Origin: Pelobates cultripes | Lineage: Eukaryota > Chordata > Amphibia > Anura > Pelobatidae | Assembly: GCA_933207985.1 (NCBI GenBank) | Contig: OW240915.1 | Location: forward strand, 265,875,360-265,939,359 | Direction of reading: 5' to 3' | Length of the DNA stretch: 64,000 nucleotides | Shown: positions 20,337 to 31,561 of the stretch, piece after piece | How the letters are laid out: each line of letters starts with the position of its first letter | Numbering within the stretch: the first letter of the stretch is position 1 | Notes under the pieces: model-generated | What the model saw: the letters and a program-made list of their open reading frames with translations, nothing else | Database searches by the model: none | What the model was told of the DNA's origin: nothing | Position numbers and translations under genes: made by a program

Positions 20337-22779
20337 GCTGACAGAATACAAAAACAGAAGATTTGTACATTATCTTTAAAATCCCATAAACCTTATTAAG
20401 GTTGGTACACACTCATAAAACACAAAGCTTTTAAAAATCAGAAATGGAATTGCAACCGCAAAAACATTTAAAAAAACAAAACAAAAAAAAAATCACAGCA
20501 TGATGTATATATATATAAAAAAAAAGAAAAATAAAAAATCACCAGTAATCTAGATTTAGATTGACATGTACAAAAATGCAATATTATCATTTCACCACTC
20601 ACTAAACCATGTTTTCTATGCATGTTAAGCAATGTTATAAACCCATTCTTGTAGAAGAAATTTTATTAGAACTAGCAGAATTAGTGTTAATGAATATTGG
20701 TATCGATTTAATAAAATTAAAAAAAATAAACTACTTCAAACCGCATTTTCAAGATGTTGAGCATCATTTTAGCAACACTAATGATTTATGCAGTCATGGT
20801 GTTTTTAAATGATGCTGGTTCAAGTTGTGGATTGCTTAGTAAACTATCCACTTTAAGGATTAGCTGGTTAAGAGTGATTGGAGTTACAGTCAATATCCCC
20901 AGGGACTATGTTAGTTTGGGTGTATACTACTGTGATACTAAAGGGCATAGTATCGAGTAAGTACTGATGCACCCCTCTATAAATGGCCATGAACTGACTG
21001 GTTTCTAACTGCATAGCCATTACAACATTGTCAATATGACACACATCATTTTTCACCTGCTGATTTAACTGTGATATTATTAAAGTGAATTGTGGCTAAT
21101 TAAAAACTTAAACACTCTCCCCTCTATAAAATATGGCTCTGTTAGAATAACCCATCTTAAAACATGATGACCAAGTTGATTGTTCCTATCAAAAGCAGAA
21201 TGACAACTTTGGAATATAACTGCTTTCTGTTTCACCCTGGGATGAGATGCCCACCCAATTATTTAGCTGTTAAACCACTGACTAAAAAGAACCCAATACC
21301 ATTTTTTATTCAGTTCCCAACGCGTTTGACTTAACTGACCCCGTACAATATCAGATGTTATATGTTCAAGTATTCATATACGAAATACCACAACGCAATG
21401 AATGAAACAGAACACCAGTGTAAAACCATCAATAAGCAACAAAGCCAACATGTACATCTACAGATATTCTTAAAAATGCAAAAAAATATAAAAAATTAAA
21501 ATAAAAAAGAAATTGCAGTCTACCTGTGCTAGGTATACTCTGGCTATTCCTACATGTAGCTTATCTTATGGAAAAGCAAGGTCTTGTATGAATGGTGTAA
21601 TAAACCCAAATTATTCACAGCCCAAACATATAGCTTCTGTGAATATCTTGCCGTTTTCACAGTTGCAATAAGGATTTTTAAATGCATTCTAAGTCAACCA
21701 ATTCACATGGTGCTGCAGTTGGCAGCAACGTATCGAAAGATTTCATTCACACTATACTTAAGAGCCCTGAGTACTGAGCAGACCAGACAAATTAAGAAAA
21801 CCAATCATACAAAAAATATTTTAACCATTTCATTACTTGAGGGGCATTGGGGAGATTTTAACTTTTGATACAAAGGAGGCCTGGCATTAGTCTTTATCAA
21901 ACAGCATTCATGAAATGCTTGATTGTCTGTGCATAGTAGATTGACATGTAAAGCATGTCTGATATACAAAAAAAAGTGCATGGATGTCTCCGAAAGTGTT
22001 TGGTTGGTCATTAAAGAGGACCATAATGGAGTCTGCCATTTTATATATAAAAAATTTTTTAATGGCCTGCATGATTATTAAAATCAGGCTATGTGCCTTG
22101 CAAAATACAACTCTGCATGTTAGATTTTTTTCAAAAATTTTTTTACTAATAAACCACATGGCTATTGCCGAACGAATAACTTAATTTGCTATTCACAGCC
22201 ATGAAACGCAAAAACAGAATCACATCACATTTAAAAGGGAGCCTATTTCTTCATTCAGATTATAACCGATAGTGTTCTAAATTGCGTACGCATACTTATA
22301 AGTTACGGTTAAATGTATATGTGTACACATCAATAAAATGTGATTAGATCTGGTCATGAAACAACTAATCACATTGTATAATCCAAACTATTATTTTTTT
22401 TGTTTTGTAATTGTTACATGTATTACTTAATTCACTATTTGGCTAGTACACTTTAAACATTGTCACAATTGGCTCAAGCAAACACTTAATATTAAAGAAA
22501 AAACATCTAATAAAATGCATGTACTCACAATACAACATATACATTAATATCTAAAACCAAAATCCATGGATTCTACTTCATAAATATATTATTAACAACT
22601 GTCTGGTAAGTACATATGCACATATAAAATAAAACACACTGATTTTGTCTATGCCGGAAAAGGAGAAAAAAAAAAATGTAGTGGGTGAAAGGATCAGAAA
22701 AATAAAAACATCTAAAAACACAGACTTCCAAGACTAAAGTAAGAGTTCTCTCCCACAGGGTCAGGATCTGCTTTGCAAT

Positions 22780-22881
22780 TTACTTCATATGTTCTATGAA
22801 GTCATCTGCTCCCCTTGTGAAGAATTTGGTTAGGGCTGGTCCTCTTGATTTAGGGGCAGTCTTTTTGGCGTTCTTAAGTAT
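22780..22881 (-). CDS. Alternative 33-codon open frame filling the start of the terminal exon
   Basis: Read in phase 0 from the same acceptor, the exon encodes ILKNAKKTAPKSRG, then PALTKFFTRGADDFIEHMK and TAA (22780-22782). It is basic then acidic and looks protein-like. No phase-0 upstream exon was seen. An alternative acceptor 24 nt upstream (TTTAG at about 22906) would join it in phase 1 and add eight residues. It may be a second C-terminus or chance. Not recognised. Confidence 0.25.
   Translation of the reverse strand: MLKNAKKTAPKSRGPALTKFFTRGADDFIEHMK
22874..22881 (-). CDS. asph: asph humbug/junctate C-terminus (Asp-Thr-stop)
   Basis: Eight coding bases at the start of the terminal exon: two complete the codon split after the exon at 26850, then Thr and TAA. 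The product is the acidic luminal calcium-binding protein without the hydroxylase domain. The call depends on the phase-1 rule that every other exon here obeys. Confidence 0.66.
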
Positions 22882-22883
22882 CT

Positions 22884-23277
22884 GTAAAAATAAGGGGAAA
22901 TCTAAATTAAGGACCAACCACAAGCATGCAGAACTGGCTTTTGTCACATTAAGAAAGGAAAATAAGCATTACTGGAATGAACTACAGATTCCACAGCGCA
23001 TGCACCCAACTGATTCATTTATTTTTGGGGTACATAAGGTAAAATCATGCATATAGAGGAAGCACATCAACATTCGTTGGTTGCAATACTAATGTTTTTG
23101 CCTACTGCAATAATGAAAAGACAGTTCTGCGGGTAAATCACAAGAAACCTCACAGCTATTTCTTATCACTGAGTTTGTGCTTTAACATCTGATTCTTGCT
23201 ACTGTAGCCTCAACCTAAGATGAGGAACCACACATTACATATCGCACCGTCATGATTTAACAAAAAAAAAAAAAAAA
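22884..23277. other. Intron between the humbug terminal exon and the Tc1 remnant
   Basis: No additional exon recognised. A run of A occurs at 23262-23277. The plus-strand frame at 22796-23056 is the antisense of the terminal exon. Confidence 0.4.
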
Positions 23278-24200
23278 GCCAAAATGGAGTAGTCATGTAT
23301 GAAAAACTAAGTACACCTTATGATTCAATAGCTTAATTGTTTTCTGTATGACTTAGTCTCACACATCGTTCTAGAGGAATTTTGGCCCACTCTTCTTTAC
23401 AACGTTTCTTCAGTTCATTGAGGTTGGCTGGCATATGTTTATGCCAAGCTCTCTTAAAGTCCCGCCATAGAATTTCAATCAGTTTGAGGTCTGGACTTTA
23501 ACTGGACCATTACAACACCTTGATTCTTTTCATTTTCAGCCATTCTGTTGTAGATTTGCTTATGTGCTTGGGATCATTGACCTATTGCATGACCAAATTT
23601 CAACCAAGCTTTAGCTGTCGGACAGATGGCCTCACATTTGACTTTTGACTAATTTGCTATACAGAGGAGTTTATGGTCAACTCAGTGACTGCAGCGTTCC
23701 CAGGTCCTGTGGCTACTAGCCCAAATCATCACCCCTCCACCACCGTGCTTGACACTTGGCATGAGGTGTTTGTGCTGATATGCAATGTTTGGTTTTCACC
23801 ACATGTGGTGCTGTGCATTATGGCCAAACATCTCCACTTTGATCTTGTCTTTTCAGGACATTTTTCCAGAACTCATTTTGCTTTAGTTTGTTTAGATGCA
23901 ACTTTGCACACCTAGTCATGCGGACATGCTCATTTTTTTTGTTGCAATTTCTCCGAGCATTGCATGGTCTGACCTTGGGGTGCATTTGCTGAAATGTTTA
24001 CTCCAGTAAACTGGCAACTGTTTTGAATATTTTCCACTTTTGAAAAATCTTCCACTTCTACTTAGCCTTTTAATTCCTATGGAAGCAGTAAGGATGTACC
24101 TTATTTTCCACACATGACTTCTCCATTTTGGCTTTATTTTTGTTAAATAAATTGCGTTAGTAGTAACCTAATTTTAAGACCTGTTAAGGAACAGATGATT
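23278..24200 (-). mobile_element. Decayed Tc1-like transposon
   Basis: Inverted ends: AGCCAAAATGGAGTAGTCAT near 23277 and its complement (CTTCTCCATTTTGGCTT) near 24118-24134, each with the ATGTGTGAAAAACTAAGTAC-type subterminal segment. Minus-strand transposase remnants are readable only in pieces, e.g. TPRSDHAMLGEIA (about 23950-23985). There are several frameshifts and internal deletions. A Tc1-like element of a kind widespread in fish and frogs. Confidence 0.82.
23390..24113 (-). pseudogene. Tc1-type transposase remnant
   Basis: Fragments of the HTH region and DDE core are on the minus strand, scattered over all frames: HTH side at about 24113-23916, then pieces matching the tryptophan- and His-rich core between 23900 and 23400. 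Far shorter than the usual 340 residues once gaps are counted. Not functional. Confidence 0.7.
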
Positions 24201-25320
24201 GTTATTTTGCCCTAATACGTAAAGCCATAGAATTCACACAGGCCATTACAAGACTGTGAGTGCCATGATCACAGAAGTGCACAGGGCAACAATACGTCTG
24301 CATATCAATTAAAAATGAACACACTTTCCTCCATGCAAATAAACTCTAGCTTCCTAAAGGACCTGAAATCAGCAACATTGCCATGATTTTAGACTCCTGT
24401 TGCACCCCTGCACACACGCATATGTAAATACATTTCCAAATCATGCATTTGCGTCAGCAGTGGTGTGCATGTATGACCACTTCCAACCCTAAAAATGTTG
24501 TGGGATGTGGCAATATAATGGTTGTATTTCCTTATGAAGAATGTTTGGTTTTCCTTAATGTAAACAAATGGCAAGTATTTGCATTGATAATCTTTGATTT
24601 CTATAATTAAAACACTATTTTCATCATCAACTTAATCATGAAATAAATTGCAAAGCAGTTTTATTACTGGTATCTACGCAGATAAATGACCGAGGAGGAA
24701 TAATTTTTTTAATATATCTTTTTGTTTTTAACTTGACATAGCTGATCCAGTGGGGAGACAGGACAAGGATCATTAACACAAGTATTATGTTACTATAATG
24801 AGTTTCTGCTGTCACAGACAACTGTTAAAACACTCAGTGAAGTTCATAAACGCACACACCCATGCGTGCACAAACACACACACACACACAAAAACAAAAA
24901 AAGTATGCATGCAAAATAGGCATTACAAGTTTTAAACCCTTCCCCAGTTTTCAACATGAACGGTTTTTAGAATGATTACTTGCAGTCCCTGTTGGTCTAG
25001 CCGTAACTAGAGGTCAGTTAATCTCATACAGCACAGATCAGCAGCCCCGGTTTTTTTACGTGTCTCTGCAATAGCAGCGACTGAAAATGTTGATAACCAA
25101 CAGTATGCTCAATGGACATGAGCAAATATGGGAGCAGACATACAGATATTCATATGGGGGGCTCATGCCTCAGCCATTTCCCTAGAGGTACAGAGAACCT
25201 TGCGTTTTGACTCGGTGAGAACCTAAGCCTGTGCATCATACACAGCTATATCAATATACTACTTGGCAGACAGGTTAGATGAGTGGAAAGAGCAATTGCT
25301 TTATTAAACTTACATGTATT
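24201..25320. other. Intron without recognised content
   Basis: AT-rich; a short CA run at 24874-24888. No exon, RNA gene or transposon end was recognised. Confidence 0.4.
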
Positions 25321-25741
25321 CAGCTGTGTGTGTATATATATATATATTTATTTATTTTTTTTTTTTAATATATCCATTTTGTATAAGGTGTCTTTACATA
25401 TGAAAATAATGAAACAAGCACAGAGTTTGACAAAAGATAAACACACCTGAGATAGGGCTCATTGTAAAAAGAAATAATAGGATAAGAAATGTATGGGAAC
25501 ATTTATCACAGAGCCAGAACAATTGATGTTGGAGGGTGATATGCAACCCCTTTCTCTACTACTATAATATTAGCATTGGAAACATGCAGTACATATCTGG
25601 CACATGAATATATTCTAAAACAATAATTTTGTTTATAGATTACTTTTCAGACAAAAATGAAAGTAAATTTTTTTTCATTTAGGCTTTTATCATTTGTCAA
25701 ATATTTTTTGGGGAAAAAAGTGCACAGTATCCCCAATCTTG

Positions 25742-25806
25742 TAATATATATATATGTAATATATATATATATATATATATGTAATATATATATATATATA
25801 TATATG

Positions 25807-25864
<58 letters not shown>
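25742..25864. repeat. Higher-order AT microsatellite
   Basis: AT dinucleotide runs interrupted by TGTAATAT at regular 33-bp spacing (25755, 25781, 25805), then a pure run of about 55 bp. The Tyr/Ile frames over it are artefacts. Confidence 0.9.
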
Positions 25865-25866
<2 letters not shown>

Positions 25867-26036
25867 GCCAAATGAAGCCAGCACTTAAGGACTTGTAAAA
25901 AACAAAAAGGGTTTTAATCCATAGAACTTGTCAACGTTTCAGTTTACATCAGCAAACGTTGACAAATTCTATGGATTAAAACCCTTTTTTTTTTTTTTTT
26001 TTAGAAGTCCTTGAGTGCTGGCTTAATTTGGCAGAT
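25865..26036. repeat. Long inverted repeat (about 75-bp arms)
   Basis: Left arm 25865-25940, right arm 25955-26036. Paired words include CTGCCAAAT/ATTTGGCAG, AAGCCAGCACTTAAGGACTT/AAGTCCTTGAGTGCTGGCTT and GGATTAAAACCC/GGGTTTTAATCC, and AACGTTT around a 13-bp loop. A T run of about 20 bp sits in the right arm. It adjoins the AT array, so the whole could extrude as a cruciform or be a foldback transposon. Confidence 0.8.
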
Positions 26037-26106
26037 TTAATTTTTGTGCAGCTGAGCACCGGCATTTAACCAAGAGGAAAGCAGAAGTGCAAAATACCAA
26101 CAAATT

Positions 26107-26123
26107 GTGTGTGTGTGTGTATG

Positions 26124-26182
<59 letters not shown>
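26107..26182. repeat. Compound GT/TA/CA microsatellite
   Basis: GT run, then TA run, then CA run to 26180. Confidence 0.9.
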
Positions 26183-26186
<4 letters not shown>

Positions 26187-26849
26187 ACAGATATTAAAAA
26201 AAGTATTTACAAAGTGCAATATCATTCCTTTAGATCTCTGAAATGTGGATGTAATGCCAACAGTTCATTGGCATTACTCATTACTGTTTGGATGTAGGGT
26301 GAGCTGGCATTTTTGAGCACATTTGCAGACATTAAATGAGAGGACTTGTCTCTTGGCAGGGGAAATGGTCCCTCTGCAGACTGTTAATCATTCCCGGTGT
26401 ATACATGAAGGTGACTGAGACTTTAAAGAATACATTTAATTTCACAAAATACATTAAAGCATATTGCCAAAGAACACTGTGATTGCTTCTACTTGAGAAG
26501 CATTGGATTCCATGTTTTTCTATGAGAAGTATCCCGTTGGCTGTGCATTCCCCAATGCATTTCTATGAGAAGCACTGGATGGGACCAGGGATGATCTATG
26601 AGGGTGACCTGAGAAGAGGTCCTGATCATTTGTGAATTAGCATAAAACATGCTTTTCTATGTCTTTGCAGAAGCCATCAGACTAAATCCAAATAAACAAC
26701 TGATATCTAGCATCATCTGATTCATTCAAATATGTCCTAATCTCAACGTGATAAGCAAAGTGTAATTTAAGAATAACATGATAATATAAAACAGGCATTC
26801 ACTGTACTTTCCAGGGCCATCATTTTTTCAAAAGCAAAACCTTATTTAC
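26183..26849. other. Intron with weak MITE traces
   Basis: About 26430-26600 has CCAATGCATTTCTATGAGAAG-like words seen in the middle of the TTAA MITEs. Otherwise nothing recognised. Confidence 0.4.
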
Positions 26850-26900
26850 CTGCTGGTTCTCCTTCTTGTTCCTCTTGCTGGTTCGCCAGTGTGTTTTCTT
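26850..26900 (-). CDS. asph: asph acidic exon, 51 nt, last before the humbug terminal exon
   Basis: Acceptor CTCTTGCAG, donor GTAAATAAGG, phase 1 to phase 1. Encodes (E)ENTLANQQEEQEGEPA(G). The position matches the human EEQQEVPP segment, where humbug and hydroxylase forms diverge; the QEEQEGEPA core fits. The next splice is either to the terminal exon at 22881 (giving Asp-Thr-stop) or onward to 11491. Confidence 0.85.
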
Positions 26901-27085
26901 CTGCAAGAGAAAGATCATATGCTGTAAAGAGTTTTTACAACATTTCACAAAACAGCAACATTTCAGCTGGTAAAATAATGCATACTAACAAGGATACACA
27001 TGTTACTTAAAGGGTAACTGTAAGCACCATAAGAAAGGTTATGGTAGGTCTTTAGGATAGTCAATCCTTAAGATCTTTTTCCAAC

Positions 27086-27739
27086 TTGCAGGAAATGTAC
27101 GCTCTTCCATCACGAGAAATAATTAAAAATATTAGGATTCAACATTTTCTTACTTCAGATCTAACAAGTCATCCAGGATTAATAGACATACTTCACACTA
27201 CACAACGTAATTCTAAAACAATTGCTATAATTGGCATAATTCTAAATAAGAGCGGTTTCCAGTTGGGAGAGAGACTGTGCTTTTACGGTTTCTTTAGAGA
27301 TTTGGAACAATGCCTGGCGAATCACGAGAACCGCCATGCGTTGTATCAGTCTACATGAACAATACTTCAAGTTAATACAGAGATGGTATATGGTTCCTAC
27401 ACGCCTAGCAAGGTTTGATACAAATTTAGATATTTTTTGTTGGCATTGCCAAAACTATCCAGGCAAACAAATTCACATCTTGTGGGAATGCCAGATACAC
27501 TGGCTCCAATCAAAAAATGTATTGAAGAACAACTAATAACCTTCTTTTCTATAGAATATAGCCTTACGCCACAAGCTTTCCTGTTTCATATCGATTTACC
27601 TGTTACAGGAAGATACAATAGATATGTGTTAACATCTTGGTGGCAGAAAAAAATGTGTTTGGCCACACATTGGAGAAATACAACCACTCCAACAAGAATC
27701 GAAATAAAAACTCAAATTTCAGGAGATGAAGAAAAATGA
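27086..27739 (+). pseudogene. ORF2 C-terminal fragment of an L1/Tx1-type LINE
   Basis: Readable across three frames. Markers are FQLGERLCFYGFF, RWYMVPTRLARF, then a CWHCQNYPGKQIHILWECQ zinc-knuckle-like segment (about 27360-27500) and TGRYNRYVLTSWWQKK near the end (stop 27737-27739). The WY..P.RL and CW.C....H..W.C pattern is typical of the C-terminus of L1-clade ORF2 proteins. At least two frameshifts make it inactive. Confidence 0.78.
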
Positions 27740-27768
27740 TACTTTAACAAAGATATAAAGACTCTATA

Positions 27769-29330
27769 CAGGGAGTGCAGAATTATTAGACAAATGAGTA
27801 TTTTGACCACATTATCCTCTTTATGCATGTTGTCTTACTCCAAGTTGTATAGGCTCGAAAGCCTACTACCAATTAAGCATATTAGGTGATGTGCATCTCT
27901 GTAATGAGAAGGGGTGTGGTCTAATGACATCAACACCCTATATCAGGTGTGCATAATTATTAGGCAACTTCCTTTCCTTTGGTAAAATGGGTCAAAAGAA
28001 GGACTTGACAGGCTCAGAAAAGTCAAAAATAGTGAGATATCTTGCAGAGGGATGCAGCACTCTTAAAATTGCAAAGCTTCTGAAGCGTGATCATCGAACA
28101 ATCAAGCGTTTCATTCAAAATAGTCAACAGGGTCGCAAGAAGCGTGTGGAAAAACCAAGGCGCAAAATAACTGCCCATGAACTGAGAAAAGTCAAGCGTG
28201 CAGCTGCCACGATGCCACTTGCCACCAGTTTGGCCATATTTCAGAGCTGCAACATCACTGGAGTGCCCAAAAGCACAAGGTGTGCAATACTCAGAGACAT
28301 GGCCAAGGTAAGAAAGGCTGAAAGACGACCACCACTGAACAAGACACACAAGCTGAAATGTCAAGACTGGGCCAAGAAATATCTCAAGACTGATTTTTCT
28401 AAGGTTTTATGGACTGATGAAATGAGAGTGAGTCTTGATGGGCCAGATGGATGGGCCCGTGGCTGGACTGGTAAAGGGCAGAGAGCTCCAGTCCGACTCA
28501 GACGCCAGCAAGGTGGAGGTGGAGTACTGGTTTGGGCTGGTATCATCAAAGATGAGCTTGTGGGGCCTTTTCGGGTTGAGGATGGAGTCAAGCTCAACTC
28601 CCAGTCCTACTGCCAGTTCTGGAAGACACCTTCTTCAAGCAGTGGTACAGGAAGAAGTCTGCATCCTTCAAGAAAAACATGATTTTCATGCAGGACAATG
28701 CTCCATCACACGCGTCCAAGTACTCCACAGCGTGGCTGGCAAGAAAGGGTATAAAAGAAGAAAATCTAATGACATGGCCTCCTTGTTCACCTGATCTGAA
28801 CCCCATTGAGAACCTGTGGTCCATCATCAAATGTGAGATTTACAAGGAGGGAAAACAGTACACCTCTCTGAACAGTGTCTGGGAGGCTGTGGTTGCTGCT
28901 GCACGCAATGTTGATGGTGAACAGATCAAAACACTGACAGAATCCATGGATGGCAGGCTTTTGAGTGTCCTTGCAAAGAAAGGTGGCTATATTGGTCACT
29001 GATTTGTTTTTGTTTTGTTTTTGAATGTCAGAAATGTATATTTGTGAATGTTGAGATGTTATATTGGTTTCACTGGTAATAATAAATAATTGAAATGGGT
29101 ATATATTTGTTTTTTGTTAAGTTGCCTAATAATTATGCACAGTAATAGTCACCTGCACACACAGATATCCCCCTAACATAGCTAAAACTAAAAACAAACT
29201 AAAAACTACTTCCAAAAATATTCAGCTTTGATATTAATGAGTTTTTTGGGTTCATTGAGAACATGGTTGTTGTTCAATAATAAAATTAATCCTCAAAAAT
29301 ACAACTTGCCTAATAATTCTGCACTCCCTG
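27769..29330 (+). mobile_element. TRT-like (DD37E) Tc1/mariner transposon
   Basis: 1,562 bp between TA target sites (27767-27768, 29331-29332). Outer ends CAGGGAGTGCAGAATTATTA and its complement match over at least 20 bp. A second related motif, GCATAATTATTAGGCAACTT, occurs about 180 bp in at the left (about 27951), with its complement at about 29120-29140. So each end has the inner/outer direct-repeat (IR/DR) layout known from Sleeping Beauty-type elements. It carries one transposase gene with a single frameshift. Confidence 0.9.
27987..29002 (+). pseudogene. DD37E Tc1-type transposase, one frameshift
   Basis: N-terminal paired-type HTH (GSEKSKIVRYLAEGCSTLKI, then DHRTIKRFI), a GRKKR-like basic stretch, and catalytic Asp in VLWTDEMRV. 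The second Asp is in MQDNAPSHASKYS, and the Glu in SPDLNPIENLW; I count 37 residues between the last two, so DD37E and not Tc1's DD34E. A one-base loss at about 28617-28625 shifts the frame between the two halves (27987-28682 and a second frame to 29002). Otherwise the sequence is complete, so the copy died recently. Confidence 0.88.
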
Positions 29331-29805
29331 TATACATAGAAATAAAATATGGGCTCCATGGATTTTATACTATGAAAGTTTCAAGCCAGGCCAGTGATCT
29401 TCTGAACTAACCTACTCTGTGAATGATCTACCCCCAAGATTGCCCCCATATACAGAGCCTTGAGAGATAGTAAGGGAAGAAGAAAGGGAGAAAACTTTTA
29501 ATTACATAACTGCAATAATTATTGGAAGACAGAGTTTTTTTTCCCCCCTCTCTCTTTGTCTCTTCTCTCCATGTTTTACGCTATATTTTTGCTCTAGATA
29601 GACCCAGTAACTGTCTGGTTTGTTGTAAGATTATATTTGTCAATACATACTGATTGAACTCTATCTACTATATGATTGTATAATAATTGTAGACTATGTT
29701 GATTATACACACTAGATTGTAGGATGAGAATTTGACTGTATGCCTATTTATATAATTTTAAAATATTCAATAAAAATGAATTGGTAAAAAAAGAAATGTT
29801 ATGGT

Positions 29806-30476
29806 GCAGAGAGAAGCCAGAGTATCCGTCTCACGGACCCTGCAAAACCTGCTGTAGCCGTACGTATAAGCCTATCACAGTTTATGCTCTTCTAATATTG
29901 CTGTAAAATAGAAAGCTAATAATGGCTACAACTACAACTTCCAGAATCCCATGCTGTGCCTTTAAAGCTTTGCTTTCTGTATACATTGCAGTATTCTAGA
30001 AAAAAGTTAAGCGAGTACCATGATCTAGTAACTCACTTCATTGTTCAGGCAAAGCTCACTGCAGACGTTGCAAAGCCTGATAGATTTGAAGCAAATGCAG
30101 GAAACTCAGAATGAAAATGGTAGGCGTTTATTCCAAGCGTGATAAGAGTTTGCCTGCAGATTTAGAAATACCCAACCTAAACAGTGCTCAATGGAAAACA
30201 TTAGATGAGACTTCTGTTTCTTGTTTTTTAATTCGTAATTTATTTTTTGCACATTATCTCTGCGGGGTAATTTTTGCACCATAGTTTCCATAGTGTTCTA
30301 AGCAATACTTTCTGAAAATACGAAAGGGCTGTTAAAATTCCTGGGAATATTCACATTTGATTTGATTTTTTTTTTTATCCATGTGGGAATGCTTTTCTAA
30401 ACTTTTCCAATTTAAATTAAATAACTTTAACTTGACAAGAGACAATCAATAATGTTCCAAGGTGAAATATACAAAC
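29806..30476. other. Intron: right half of an old MITE, then unassigned sequence
   Basis: About 29791-29870 continues the MITE interrupted by the LINE (GTTATGGTGCAGAG...). The rest is AT-rich with no recognised feature. Confidence 0.45.
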
Positions 30477-30518
30477 CTCTGGCATCTTCAGTCGGTCTGT
30501 TATCTACAGCAGGTTTTT
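30477..30518 (-). CDS. asph: asph small exon, 42 nt
   Basis: Acceptor TTTTCTTCAG, donor GTTTGTATA (weak), phase 1-1, reading (E)KPAVDNRPTEDAR(G). Less acidic than its neighbours; it is a linker exon of the luminal stalk. The donor deviates from GTRAG, so it may be skipped often; 42 nt keeps the frame either way. Confidence 0.8.
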
Positions 30519-30699
30519 CTGAAGAAAAGAAAAATTTTATAAATATATCAAGGTATATAAAATAATTGATGTCAAGCAGATATATTCACTAAAATATTCC
30601 ATACATTTAATATTTGTAAAAAAAAAAAAAGAGGACACACTATTCACACATAAAGCTTTTCAGCAAGCTAAAGTTATTTAGGGGTCTAGAGTGACCCTT

Positions 30700-31092
30700 T
30701 AAGTGCAGAACAACTCCCTTAGTTTTGCATCCCTTTCTGGTCACAGGCAACTTATTCCAGGGTCCTATTTAATCTTGTACTGCAGAGTGCCCTGGGATGA
30801 TGGATTTTCCAGGTGAGTGGGCTAATCTCATAAGAGCAGGCATTAGGTTGCTAGGTTAGGATCTGCCAAGAATGGGGTACATGGGCGTTGAGACAGGCGT
30901 ATGATCACATACTATAACTAAACATGCATTATTTTTGTCCAAGTTGGTGGTTTTTATTATTTATTACATTTTGTGAGCTTTGAAGATCGTGTTATGTGAG
31001 TGAATGCACTTTATTCTGTATGTTCTATGAGAAAAGATTGTTTTTAATTTTTTTTAAAATAATCAATTACATTTTCGGTAACCAGTGCTTAC
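30700..31092. other. Intron without recognised content
   Basis: Begins with a MITE right-end trace (GTGACCCTTTAA at 30691-30702). Nothing else recognised. Confidence 0.4.
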
Positions 31093-31149
31093 CGTCTATA
31101 TCTATGGTTTTAGATTCTATTTGCTCTTCAGTTTGAGTCACCTGTTCGT
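31093..31149 (-). CDS. asph: asph acidic exon, 57 nt
   Basis: Acceptor TCTTTCAACAG, donor GTAAGCACTG, phase 1-1. Encodes (D)EQVTQTEEQIESKTIDID(G). Only 112 nt downstream of the previous exon (31262). Confidence 0.87.
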
Positions 31150-31261
31150 CTGTTGAAAGAAAATCTTGTTAGTTAATGCATATATCTCACCAGGGAGAAC
31201 CCTAAAAAAAAAACACACATTTTAGGGACAGTTACATCTTTCTGTGACGTTCACTACTGAC

Positions 31262-31297
31262 CTTCAAACTGTTCTTCATTGTCAGAGATGACCACTT
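31262..31297 (-). CDS. asph: asph acidic exon, 36 nt
   Basis: Acceptor ATGTCCTGCAG, donor GTCAGTAGTG, phase 1-1. Encodes (E)VVISDNEEQFE(G). A VIV/VVI core followed by acidic residues resembles the human SQVIVEEVS stretch near the end of the acidic region, matching its place in the order. Confidence 0.83.
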
Positions 31298-31561
31298 CTG
31301 CAGGACATAATAATCATTTTATTAAAATATAGTGGCAGCAAATGATGGTTTAATTCAAGAAAATACCCAATAGGTCAATCTAAACATACTGGTAAGTGTT
31401 TACCACAATGAACTAAAGGGAAATGGAGATCAGGAAAAGTAGAAGGAACCTTTAGAAAGTTCCATATTGACACATGTAAAAGGCTGCAAACACAAAAACT
31501 ATTTTAGTTAAATCAAGATCAGAACTGAACCAACCGAAACAATCACTTATTATATTGCAAC

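Larger units (their letters stand above)
20295..22881 (-). other. asph: asph humbug/junctate-type terminal exon (mostly 3'UTR)
   Basis: The exon begins after a good acceptor (TTTTTACAG, AG at 22882-22883). All preceding asph exons end in phase 1 with G, so the reading is (G)AT ACT TAA: Asp-Thr-stop, with the stop at 22874-22876. To my recollection human humbug/junctate also ends in ...PPDT, which supports this. The following 2.5 kb carries few recognisable repeats and ends near two AATAAA signals (20331-20336 and 20316-20321, minus strand) with a GT-rich stretch downstream, so it reads as a long 3'UTR. In the other phase the exon has an open 33-codon frame (see CDS entry). Confidence 0.72.
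27046..29790 (+). mobile_element. L1/Tx1-like LINE, 5' truncated, interrupted by a TRT transposon
   Basis: Flanked by a 15-bp target duplication with one mismatch: AAGAAAGGTTATGGT (27031-27045) and AAGAAATGTTATGGT (29791-29805). Without the inserted transposon it is about 1.18 kb. The 5' part encodes the C-terminal end of an L1-type ORF2 in several frames. The 3' part (29333-29790) is an untranslated tail ending in AATAAAAATGAATTGGTAAA. It lies inside an older MITE whose halves are at 27008-27045 and from 29791. Confidence 0.83.

Noticed and set aside
22796..23056. 86-codon plus-strand frame
   Set aside because: Antisense of the asph terminal exon start, then unrelated sequence. No motif or splice context of its own.
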